This document shows positions 55,222 to 64,000 of a DNA stretch of 64,000 bases, in pieces. A program made the position numbers and the translations under genes. Each line of letters begins with the position of its first letter. Positions within the stretch are counted from its first letter, which is position 1. Under the pieces are notes generated by a model. It worked only from the letters and a program-made list of their open reading frames with translations, made no database searches and had not been told where the DNA came from. The DNA lies in contig BCIM01000003.1 of NCBI GenBank assembly GCA_039545315.1, positions 1,495,866 to 1,559,865 of the forward strand, in the 5' to 3' direction. The DNA is from Kondoa malvinella (lineage: Eukaryota > Basidiomycota > Agaricostilbomycetes > Agaricostilbales > Kondoaceae).

Positions 55222-57265
55222 TCAGTCTTCCATTTCCTCATCCGTCACATCATACGACTCCTCGTCTGCTTCTGCTTCAGACCCGTCACTGACTGTTTCA
55301 TATCCTCGATTTGAACGCTTGTCTAGATAATCGGGGTGGATCGGTCGAACGACTTCTTCAAGCATATCATCTAGCTCGAGCCAATTGTCAGCATTGAGCG
55401 CAAACTTGCGGTGACGCTTTGTTTCGACATGCTACGAGCAAAATGAGCAAAGCTATCGGAAGCAATTGTTAGAATACTCACATCTGCAAAGTCCTCGTAT
55501 TTCTGTCTGCAGTTCTCGCAATATCCGGGTTTGCAAGGCATCTGGGGACGAGCAGGGTTCTTCTTGTTGAGACCGGCATCCAGGCTGAGAGATCGCTTCA
55601 TGACAGGCATGCTGGCTTTAGCGAGAAGGTTGCTCATGTCCTTGTTGCCTATTCCTGCCCCACCCAGACTTGCCGAATGCGACATGAACTGACGTTTGCC
55701 CAAGAGTGCTAGACGTTGATCCAGCATGGTACCACCCGTTGCCTTCCCATTAGCGACAGGTGCTCCAGAAGTCATTGAAGCGATGTTTGAAGTAATGCCC
55801 TGACTGTTGCCGCTGGCTGCAAGGAAGCCTTCATTCTCGCCCATCTTGCCAACAGGCAAAGGAGCTGGAAGAAGAGATGGCTGAAGACCGGTAGGTGCTG
55901 AGCCAAGCTTCTTCTGAAGGTTTTGCATAGAGATGGACTTGCGGAGCGAGTTGACGCCGAGATTGGTAGCACCTGGTGCGGTGAGGCGAGCGACAGCTGG
56001 AGCTTTGGGAAAGGCAAAGTTGATTTCGCGAGTTGGAGCAGGGCCGATGCATCCCTTGGGACAGAAAGCATTGGTGCGACCTTCAATTCCGCCATGTAGT
56101 ATTGGCCATTCTGGAGAGTCTCCTCGGTTGGGTCGGTCATACTCTTTGGCAACAATCGGTCGGTGCTCTCCGGTAGAATCTTCTACAAGCAGATAGTAAG
56201 AACGAGCTGGGAAATATTGGTGATCTGGTCTGAGGACTTCTGGATCGCGTTCGTGTGTTATACCGGAGAGGGCTTCTGAGCGGAGTAGATGAGGGAGCGA
56301 ACGAGCTTTAGCAGCGGATGGTTTGGCGGGCGAGTCTGCGCCAAAGAGGCCTCGAACAACCGTATAAGCCTCTGTGAGCGGAATGTCAGTCAATTGAAGC
56401 TAGTGTAGACTCATTTCAGGGACTCACTGTCCAGCGACCAGACTTTGATGCCCCATTCTTGTGCTTTAAGCAGTATGTTTTGAGAATCGAGAAAGGGGTT
56501 CTTTTCTGTCGGAGAGCCTTTGAGACTAATGCGAGCCGAAAGGTAAGCACAAAGAAGGAGTGTAGACTAGACAGGGCGTACCCGCGATGCAGGCCATTGC
56601 CTCGAGGAGATTTGGGCGCCTTGCGATGAGTCGTCGTGCGAGCAGCTGTATTGTTCTCCTTACTTGGTGCAGCAGATGCATCGGAAGGGAGAGAGCGAGT
56701 GGTAATGACGACAGTGACCTTCTTTGAGAAGAAGTTTTCTATGCTCTGAGCAGAGTCTAGCATTCAGAAATGGACAAGAAAGACGACGAGGCAAACGTAC
56801 GGCTCCAGCTGTCACAACACCATCCATGAGCTCGGTACACTTTGTGCCGTCTGCCAGATCAAAGTAGAAGATGTGCGACTTCATTATCTTTGCATATTTG
56901 CGTCGCCATTCTGCATTCGACTCTCTGGCTTCCTCCTTGATCTTCTTGGGTACAGGTCGACGCGGACATACTTGAGCAGGAACAGCTGCTTTGTTGTTTG
57001 CTTTCTGCTTCTTTGGCGGAGGAATGGCAACGACTTCGCTGCCCGCTGGAGCGTAAAGATCTTCAATGTTTTTGGCATTGACAGGGCATTGGACTTCATC
57101 TTCGAAAGCAGGCAGAGGATCAGCGACATGTTTGCGCTTCTTGCAAGAGATAGCCGCTTCGTTGAGCAGTATAGAGACAGGACTTGGTTTATTTCCGCCC
57201 AAGACATGCTGATGATTCCGAGGCCAATTGGCGTGACGAGGGCTGAGTGGGACACGAGCTGACAT
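55222..57265 (-). CDS. DBF4: Dbf4/Dfp1, regulatory subunit of Cdc7 kinase
   Basis: Dbf4 activates Cdc7 to fire replication origins. The start MSARVPLSPRHANWPRNHQH (57265) is followed by a basic part (PPPKKQKANNKA). The N motif, a BRCT-like region, starts EWRRKYAKIMKSHIFYFDLA and continues over an intron to IENFFSKKVTVVITTRSLP. A further exon gives NILLKAQEWGIKVWSLD. The M motif lies around PDHQYFPARSYYLLVEDSTG, with HRPIVAKEY. The C motif is a CCHH zinc finger: KPGYCENCRQKYEDFAD joined by an intron (about 55484-55435) to HVETKRHRKFALNADNW. The tail is very acidic (SEAEADEESYDVTDEEMED) and ends at 55222. The three motifs are in the right order. The D-box was not identified. Confidence 0.9.
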
Positions 57266-58411
57266 TGCGGCTGATATGAAGAGGGGTATTGCTGTACGAG
57301 AGTGAAGGGTCAAGAGCAACAAGGGGTTGTTTTGACTTGGAGCTTTCAAAACAAAGAGATCACGTGTTGTTTTGACTTGAAAGCGCGTCATCTCAAGCGA
57401 AAGAGTTGCTTCTGTGCAGCAGTGTAGCCTGCGCAGAGTATAAAATAGAGTAGATATGCTATGCTGTATCCAATGGAACTACTTTTACTCTCAAGCCCGC
57501 CCGTCCCAGACTAGAACAAGTGCATAGATCAACCTAGAGTGCTCTAGATGGTGTACACGGTCAGCAGAGATCAGAGAGAGTTGAAAAGGGCGGCAATTAC
57601 GGTAAGCGACTCTTCCAGCCTAGCCACTGGACCTTTACTGCACTGTAAGGTTTGTGTTGAGAAGGCCGATGATGAGATGCTGCTGCTGCACATTCTGACT
57701 CGCATAAGGACAAAACCATTCACCTGTACATAAGTGGGATTGTGTAGGCTTGTCAGTTGCTACACGACTCGTGGAGCGTAGATGCGTCAACTTTGACTGC
57801 ACAAGACTGGAACAATGCCAATTCAGTACAGGCGGCAGGAGTGATCTAAGGAATATTCAGGAAGTGCAAAGAACGCCAAATAGCCCTGATACGGCGTTCT
57901 GTGCGACACGGCCTTCCGTGCCAGCCTCCAAGAATTCGGCAAAGATTTCGCTGAGCAAAGAAGAAAGTTCAATGCTCCATAATGTGAAGCTGTCCAAGTG
58001 CTATGGTTGGTATAGCAGAGATATGAGCCTGAAGCGGAAAGTATGCAACGGAAGCACGAAAATGTCAGACAGTACTGAGAGACAGCCAATTTGTAGCAAG
58101 TTCGCAGCTCGGAAAAAGCGAACAAGCAGCAGGACGAAAGAGAAGAAAGGAAGGATGACCAAGAGCAAGCAGCCATAAGACAGGTGAGCTTTTCCATACA
58201 CATTACTATACACCTTCGACGGCTCCTTTCAGCAGCGCTTGCTAGTCAATCAATAGGCGATTCCGCAGGCAGGCTTTTGGACAGAAGCAGAGGCGGATGA
58301 CTGTAGCGTAAGCTTCAAATGAGCAGGTAGACTTGAGGCAGCAAAATTACGCACAAAAGGTCAAAGACGGCCCCTTCCTGGTCTCCCTGCCTAGCCTGTT
58401 CCTTACTACCG
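57266..58411. other. Intergenic region, TATA box and unassigned frames
   Basis: About 1.15 kb. A TATAAAAT box is at 57439-57446, about 100 bases before a plus-strand ATG at 57548 (frame to 57733, ending at FTCT). A basic plus-strand frame (57750-58178) follows but begins with TTG, and its mirror frame on the minus strand is hydrophobic only because of composition. A small plus-strand gene could exist here, yet I cannot join these frames with confidence. Confidence 0.35.
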
Positions 58412-58693
58412 CTATATAGCCGGAGCCATTGACCTTCCAAACTTTTGAAACAGAACGACAGCGCCAGCAAAGATGGACAGGCCAAGACCGATATTCAGAT
58501 TTTGATACCTCGCTTCAGTGTTGTACCATTGGTTGTTGAGAAAGCTGTGCACATAGGCTGAGACGACGTTGCGCTGATCGTTCGTTTTGCTGACTGCGTT
58601 TTTGACCATGTTGGGCTGCGTCTTATGGTTGATGACAGAAAAAGCGGTGGGAAGCATTGAATGGCTACGGCAAGCAAAGTGACAAAGTGACAT
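58412..58693 (-). CDS. Small single-TM protein, possibly mitochondrial
   Basis: An uninterrupted frame of 93 residues starts MSLCHFACRSHSM (58693); an inner ATG (MVKNAV) would give a shorter product. The centre reads VVSAYVHSFLNNQWYNTEAR, followed by one hydrophobic helix (IGLGLSIFAGAVVLFQKFG) near the C-terminus and RSMAPAI. Size and shape are like small subunits of mitochondrial membrane complexes, but I do not recognise a family. It could also be a gene with an unseen 5-prime exon. Confidence 0.5.
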   Translation of the reverse strand: MSLCHFACRSHSMLPTAFSVINHKTQPNMVKNAVSKTNDQRNVVSAYVHSFLNNQWYNTEARYQNLNIGLGLSIFAGAVVLFQKFGRSMAPAI

Positions 58694-59578
58694 CTTCAAC
58701 AGATGCTACATGGCTCTAAATCCTGTTTATCTAGGTTCAGGACTCTATTCAAGCGCATCGCTGCTTCCCGGCGCATGTTAGCGGTTCACTATCATACAAC
58801 GTCATGCACAGCAATGGAGCGAATGGCGCTTACCTAGGCTGGCAAAAGAGCAAGAGAGTCTCAGAGCGACCTGTCGCATTGCTTCAGCGTAGTCATTGGG
58901 CGTGCGGTGGGCTGCGAGCTGTAATGAACATTCACCGAGCTCTGCTCATGAGACACGGCGCACTGCATGACGAGGCACCGGAGCCAGCCTGCGCAGCGAG
59001 CACCGATGTGGAGAGAAGGATATGCTACCGTGAAATAGGCATTCGGAGCAGCAAGTCAAGTTGAGGTGAAGGCAGAAAGCATTGTCGCGTTGCGAGCACA
59101 GTGCTCAGACTCAAGATGCAATACAGCCGGCTCCGTGCAATCTGCGCAGCCTAGAACCTATAAGGACGAGACAGAGTACAGAACAGGAAGGCTATGCGAA
59201 CCAGCCAACCGAGAACGAAACTTGGATCAAAGTGAAGGACAGAGTTGCAGTCAGAGCTACGTAGAGCAGAGCCTTACAGATCAAAAGAGAGGATGAAAAA
59301 GAGAGAACCCTGTGAGGAAAAAGAGTGTACAAGAGGTGTACAGTATCGGATGCCATGATGTCAGAATCTCGAAGTGGACGCTGCACAGACAAAGTAGACA
59401 AGCTCTTCAGCGTTGGTAGGATGATAAGAGAGATCTGCTTCAACTGGATGACATCGGTGGTCTTGCTTCAAGCCGTTGCCGGCGTCGAACAGACGTGTCA
59501 TCTGACTTGCTCCTGTTCAGCCATATACCCTGCACGACCTTGCACGACCTTGATACCCCCACTTACCTGCACCAACAA

Positions 59579-59620
<42 letters not shown>

Positions 59621-59685
59621 CCCAAGGAGTCTGCGCTGTACACCTTAAATCTTGATTCGAGTCTATCTTTGGACTATTCAAGAAA
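58694..59685. other. Intergenic region with pyrimidine tract
   Basis: About 990 bases between divergent genes. The left half has short plus-strand frames without recognisable content. The right end is pyrimidine-rich and holds a C/CT repeat before the start of the RING gene. Confidence 0.4.
59579..59617. repeat. Poly-C and (CT)n microsatellite
   Basis: About ten C residues run directly into about fifteen CT units, ending about 70 bases before the start codon of the next gene. It probably lies in the 5-prime UTR or core promoter. A tract of this type is prone to length change. Confidence 0.95.
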
Positions 59686-61271
59686 ATGATTCGCCCTGCT
59701 TTCCTTTGCTTCTTTGTGGTCTGCAATGTCTTGATGACGCTCAATTTCCTCGTGGCCTCTCATCGCTCGCCTGACATGGCATCGGAAGCCGTGATATTCA
59801 ACGCGCCACGATCTCCCGAGCATGGGGCACCAAGAATGGTTCAAATGGTAGAAAAGCTAGGAGCTAGATTAGCATCAGAGCTAGGCTTTGAAGGGGACGA
59901 TGTTGGATCGGATGCGATTGAAGACTGGGCCTCTTCGTCCGCCTTTTCTGCTTGGGCTCAAAGTACAGTCTATGCCGAAGCTTCTGGCGCCTACCACCCA
60001 TCTAGGCCTGCTTCATTTGGTCCGCACATCAGCTCGGAAGATGGTCTGTCAGGTCGCCTCGTTCCCGCTTCAGCCTTATTGAAAGGCTCGGAAAACACAT
60101 GCTGTCCACCAGAGAATGATCACGATCTCGCCTCGCACCCTCATGTACCTGTCGACTGGATCGCTCTCATACAAAGGGGCAAATGCGGCTTTGCTGAAAA
60201 GATCCGAAAGGCTCAAGCGATGGGTGCGATTGCGGTCATTGTGGGCGATGATGCAGATCATGGTAGCATGAGAGGGGCAATGGGTTTCCGTCAGCTCATT
60301 GGCATGTATTCACCAGACGACACTTCCGACATTCAAATCCCAAGCGTCTTTGTCAGCTACATCAGCTACAACACTTTACTCGAAGCCTTCGAAGCTCGGT
60401 ACGAAGAACGCCAGCGAGTCTCTCAATCTGGCTCAAACGACGTTGTTGGCATCCGTGTCACACTATCGCGGGATGATGTTGATGCTCTGTTGGAATGGCG
60501 CGTTCTTTTTGTTTCTTGCTTCTGCACAAAAGCTGATTCAACTACTACAGGGATACTTCCGATGTCGTCCTCTTACTGCTGTTCCTTCCATCTTTCTTGA
60601 CCTTTTTCACTCTGGCAACGCATCGCTATCGACATTCGAGAGCTCGAAGGCGCGAGAGAGCGTCACCAGAACTGGTTAATAGTGTTCCTTGGGTCAAATG
60701 GGGCGAGGACGGGACAGAGAAGTTAGAATCGACGGTCTGCGCAAAGGATGATGTAACGGTGCCGAAAGCAAGTCCAGATCTGGAAGCAGCACATACAGCA
60801 AACATTCCATTTTCATGGTTCAGCTGGCTCAGAAGGTCTACTCAGATGCCCAACCAAACGCTCGAATCTTCCTTGTCTCTCAAGCATCCAGCGATACCGT
60901 TCTCCGCCATCTCCTCATCCAAGTTCTTTTCTTCCTACAAAGAATGCGCGATATGTTTGAGCGAATTCAGCAAAGGCGAAGCAGTGCGATGTCTACCATG
61001 CCAACACCTCTTGCACGTAGCCTGTGTGGATCCTTGGCTCCTTCAGACGAAGCGGTGCTGTCCGCTTTGCCGACTGCCGGTCGATGCTCCATCAACAAGA
61101 ACAGCAAGCACTCAGCCAGACAGCAACTCAGATGGTCCAATACCGATCACTGCCGCAGAGTCAGATCAAACACCAGTGGCTTCATCCAGTACTTTGCGAG
61201 CCTCTACTGCTCCGGCTGAAATGCATCACCCATCTGAAAGGACACCGTTATTGCCGGACTGGTCAAGCTAG
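59686..61271 (+). CDS. PA-TM-RING E3 ubiquitin ligase
   Basis: The start MIRPAFLCFFVVCNVLMTLN is a signal peptide. A protease-associated domain in the lumen follows: PASALLKGSENTCCPPEN, DWIALIQRGKCGFAEKIRKA, QAMGAIAVIVGDD, IPSVFVSYISYNTLL. After an intron (about 60496-60551) comes one TM helix (DVVLLLLFLPSFLTFFTLA), then basic residues (RYRHSRARRRER). In the cytosol a RING-H2 finger follows: CAICLSEFSKGEAVRCLPC, HLLHVACVDPWLLQ and CCPLCRLP. The eight ligands fit C-x2-C...C-x-H-x2/3-H...C-x2-C with the first spacing as in RNF13/GRAIL-type proteins. The Ser/Thr-rich tail ends LLPDWSS at 61271. Such ligases sit on endosomes and vacuoles and sort membrane proteins (family knowledge). Confidence 0.88.
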
Positions 61272-61463
61272 GCGTTTCTTGTGTATTGATACGAATGGGT
61301 CACGATGTATGCATGCTTCAGATTGTAATAGACTGTATGGCTTTCCCACTATATGGTGGCAAGCGATTGCCAATCCGTTGTTTTGGGTCTTCTCCCGACC
61401 CGACCAACAGCATACACAGTACAAGAGCCACACAAGGATTTGGCGCTCTAGCGCACGAGCAGA

Positions 61464-63560
61464 ATGAAGCAACAGCGAGCAGCAGCAACACGGCCAAGAT
61501 CCACCAGATCAAAAACGCTGCCATCTGGCTCATTCATTCATAGGATAGAACATGATACTCTCGGCCAACGTACAGCGAGCACTTCCGTATTTGATTGGCT
61601 CGACTTGTCGCTCTCGTCGCCTTTGACCTTTGCAAACATCTTTCGCTGTCTGATATTCGAAGCAGAGTCGGAACTTGAAGCTTTGGAGCTCGAAAGCGAT
61701 TGGGATTCCGCAGAAGATGAAGACGAACAAGTCTCGACCCTTCTGAAAAGTACTAAACATCGTCCGACACCACTTCATGCATTGGCAGACTCGTCAAGTC
61801 CCGAGGCAGAATTCGCTGCTCTAAAGCAATTCCTCATACAATCAAGGGCATATATCAGCACACTCAAGGCCATTATGCTCGCTAATCTGCCGAGCCCAAG
61901 CGAACCTCTGCGTGATCGTTTCGCCAAATCTTCATCGGCTGCACCAGGACCGCCCTCCTTCGGCAGACTGTTTGTTACCCTCTCAAGCATGCATGATATG
62001 CTAAATTCCGTCACCGACAATACCTCAATTACGCTTGGCTCTGCATCTAGTACTTGGAAAGACACCATGTCGGCTTCTTTCGACCCTCTACGCTCAGCTA
62101 CAGCAATTTTCCTGTCCAAGCTGCCTGAACCACCATCGTTACCTTTGGCTCGGCTACGGGCAAGCTTAGCCGCCGACTCGGAATGGCTAGCAAACACTTT
62201 GGCCTCTCTGGGGCCCTATCCGCCCTCAGCAGGTCGTCGTCGCTTCTCTCTGTTTGCGGGCAGCCTGTCTTCGCAAGCCAGTGAATTGGTCGGTCAAGCA
62301 GGAGACAAAGTACGAGAGGAAGGACACAAACTGAAGGAAGCATTTGTAGAGGAGAAGGAACGGTTGGGCCAGCTATTAGGAGAGGAAGCCGAGAAGTTCA
62401 AGAAAGCTTTGCACCAAGGGGCGAATCGATTGCTGTCCTACGACGATCTGCCTTTCCTATGGCAAAACAACGAATACATTCGTAGTGGTTATCGCTTCAT
62501 TCCAATCGAACGTAAGTCATCCCTTGAACAGCGAGAAATCAGTAATTTAAAGCCATTGTAGGCTGGCGAGAATTGCTCCTGTCTACCTTTCAGCTACATA
62601 ATGAGACACTCAACATATGGACCCATCTTATCGGCGCGGCTTCAGTATGCTGGCTCCTATACTCGCTACACCCTCTATCCTCGATATCCCTCAGCGAGTA
62701 TGCTCTAGATCGAGTCGTCAGCCTATCCTTCCTCACTTGTGCCCTCTGCTGTCTTCTGTTCTCGTCTTTATGGCATCTTATGGCCGGATGTGCGACTATC
62801 AACTTGTTCAACTCTTCAGCCTGTCTCGATTATGTTGGCGTCTCGGCTCTTATTTGCAGCTCCATATTTACCATGAGTGAGCGATGGGCTCATGTGTTGA
62901 AGTCCCCAGCTGATTGTCTGTGCAGTCTGGTATGGCTTTTACTGTCGACCGGATCTTCTCAAAATCTATGCAAGTGCTGCGTTCGCTGTTGGTGTAGCGG
63001 GTGTCATCTTACCTTGGTCAGCTTGGTTCAATCAGCGCAAGAACAAGGTGAGCCATCAACGATGCTCTTTGGAAATGCTTGCTGATTCGAGATTCAGAAT
63101 TGGCGCATCGCATTCTTCCTCAGCATGTGTCTGAGCGCTGTTGTTCCTCAATGTCATATGGCTGCGATATACGGTCTGCGGGAGACGCTAGTTTTCTACG
63201 CGCCTGTACTGTAAGCCTTGGCTGAATTTGCCTTACTGAGTATTGCCTGAACGCGTTTCGTAGTATGTCTGCTATGGCCTACGTCGTCGGTTTGATCTTC
63301 TACGGCTTCAATTTCCCAGAAAGACTGCGGCCCGGTGGACTGTTTGATACCTTACTTCACTCGCATCAGTTCTGGCATGTCGCGATAGTCGTCGCGTGAG
63401 TGTTGTCCTTGCCTTTGCCAAGTCTTTCTCATTAGATCTTTACAGCATATGGCTTCAGTACTATGCTCTCAATGTGATGCATACAGCAGGGACAGAAGGT
63501 TTTTCGTGCGGCATCAAATCTCATCCGGGAGTTGCTCAGCGCTTGCACGTTGAGTTGTAA
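61464..63560 (+). CDS. PAQR family (hemolysin III/adiponectin receptor-like) with long N-terminal extension
   Basis: PAQR proteins have seven TM helices and a zinc site; yeast Izh proteins act in zinc and sterol balance. Here about 340 soluble residues come first, with an acidic stretch (ESDWDSAEDEDEQ) and an amphipathic coiled region (VREEGHKLKEAFVEEKERLG). The receptor part starts with YDDLPFLWQNNEYIRSGYRF and IPIE; after an intron (62510-62562) the block LLLSTFQLHNETLNIWTHLI follows, the family signature with the first His. The helices continue through SSLWHLMAGC and several introns (near 62890, 62935, 63045-63095, 63212-63262). The last part has FNFPERLRPGGLFD and LHSHQFWHVAIVVA, which supplies the other His ligands. 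Stop at 63560. The plan matches yeast Izh3, which also has a long N-terminus. Confidence 0.86.
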
Positions 63561-64000
63561 TATAGGTCTAGAGATGTATTGCTTGTAATTATTGATGTAA
63601 TAGGTGTGGACATTGTACATTGCGAATAATAAATTTCACTCAGTCCTGCCTAACATCTCTGTAAATTATGACATTTTGTTCGAAACAGCAGCGTTCTGCT
63701 CTCATTCTGAATCGATGCATGGAAACACCTGTAGCGTCAGAGATGTGGGTCATCTGACACTTCATAGATGTAAGAGAATGGACTTACGATTCGACGAGCA
63801 TGATGGACGGACTGGATAGCCACAGTCGTTCTGTTGTGGCGCGTGATCGGTACAGCTTTGATTGTGCGCGGATGTAGATCTACCTGAGGTGAGATTTTGC
63901 TTTGCGCAGGCTAAAAGTGTAAGACGCACCTTGAACTCGACAAGTAACTAGGCGGCGCGTTATTGAGGTTATTGAGGTTATCCTGCGTTATTGAGGTTAT
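63561..64000. other. Intergenic region at the window end
   Basis: About 440 bases after the PAQR gene. A short plus-strand frame (63604-63819) has no recognisable content. The last 42 bases are a small repeat. Confidence 0.4.
63959..64000. repeat. GTTATTGAG repeat at the window edge
   Basis: GTTATTGAG occurs at 63959-63967, 63968-63976 and 63987-63995, with a diverged unit between and a partial unit at the end. The array may go on beyond the window. Confidence 0.8.

Noticed and set aside
57750..58203. Basic plus-strand frame and hydrophobic minus-strand mirror frames
   Set aside because: The plus frame starts with TTG, and the minus frames look membrane-like only because Lys/Arg codons read as Phe/Leu/Ser on the other strand.
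61318..61533. Small hydrophobic minus-strand protein overlapping the PAQR start
   Set aside because: It lies antisense to the start of a well-supported coding exon and to the 3-prime UTR of the RING gene.

Overview
The window is nuclear DNA from a fungus. Genes sit close together on both strands, about one per 2.2 kb, and most are cut by many short introns (roughly 45-65 nt) with GTRNGT-type donors and CTRAY-like branch sequences just before the acceptor. Intron density, family content (VTC polyphosphate polymerase, siderophore-iron transporter, BRE1, DBF4, amino-acid permeases) and Ser/Pro-rich disordered proteins suggest a compact-genome basidiomycete. I cannot name the genus.

Layout. 0-7 kb: two Ser-rich proteins with C-terminal membrane anchors flank an acidic nuclear-looking protein, then an ornithine decarboxylase antizyme that needs a +1 ribosomal frameshift. 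7.6-15 kb: ribosomal protein RPS2, a membrane-anchored paraoxonase-like protein, an unknown protein, a Yippee zinc protein and a secreted alpha/beta hydrolase. 15-24 kb: an SH3-TBC Rab-GAP, a secreted GH26-like glycosidase, a tandem pair of C2H2 zinc-finger genes and a membrane UBL-BAG cochaperone. 24-34 kb: FMC1 and ATP3 in divergent orientation (both concern the mitochondrial F1-ATPase), a siderophore transporter, VTC4 and a DUF2256/DUF3253 protein. 34-44 kb: AP-1 sigma and VPS26 (endosomal traffic), then two tandem amino-acid permeases. 44-57 kb: SEH1, two tandem four-TM proteins, TFB1 (TFIIH), BRE1, SHE9 and DBF4. 57-64 kb: a small membrane protein, a PA-TM-RING ubiquitin ligase and a PAQR receptor with a long soluble extension.

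Most genes are conserved housekeeping genes read by stitching exons across visible splice sites; exon ends are by eye. I saw no transposon, CRISPR array, rRNA or convincing tRNA. The strongest unusual feature is the antizyme: an intron begins directly after the UGA of the shift site (UGU-CCC-UGA), so that only spliced mRNA can give antizyme after the +1 shift; the retained intron would place UAA one codon into the +1 frame. Three tandem paralogue pairs lie within about 27 kb.
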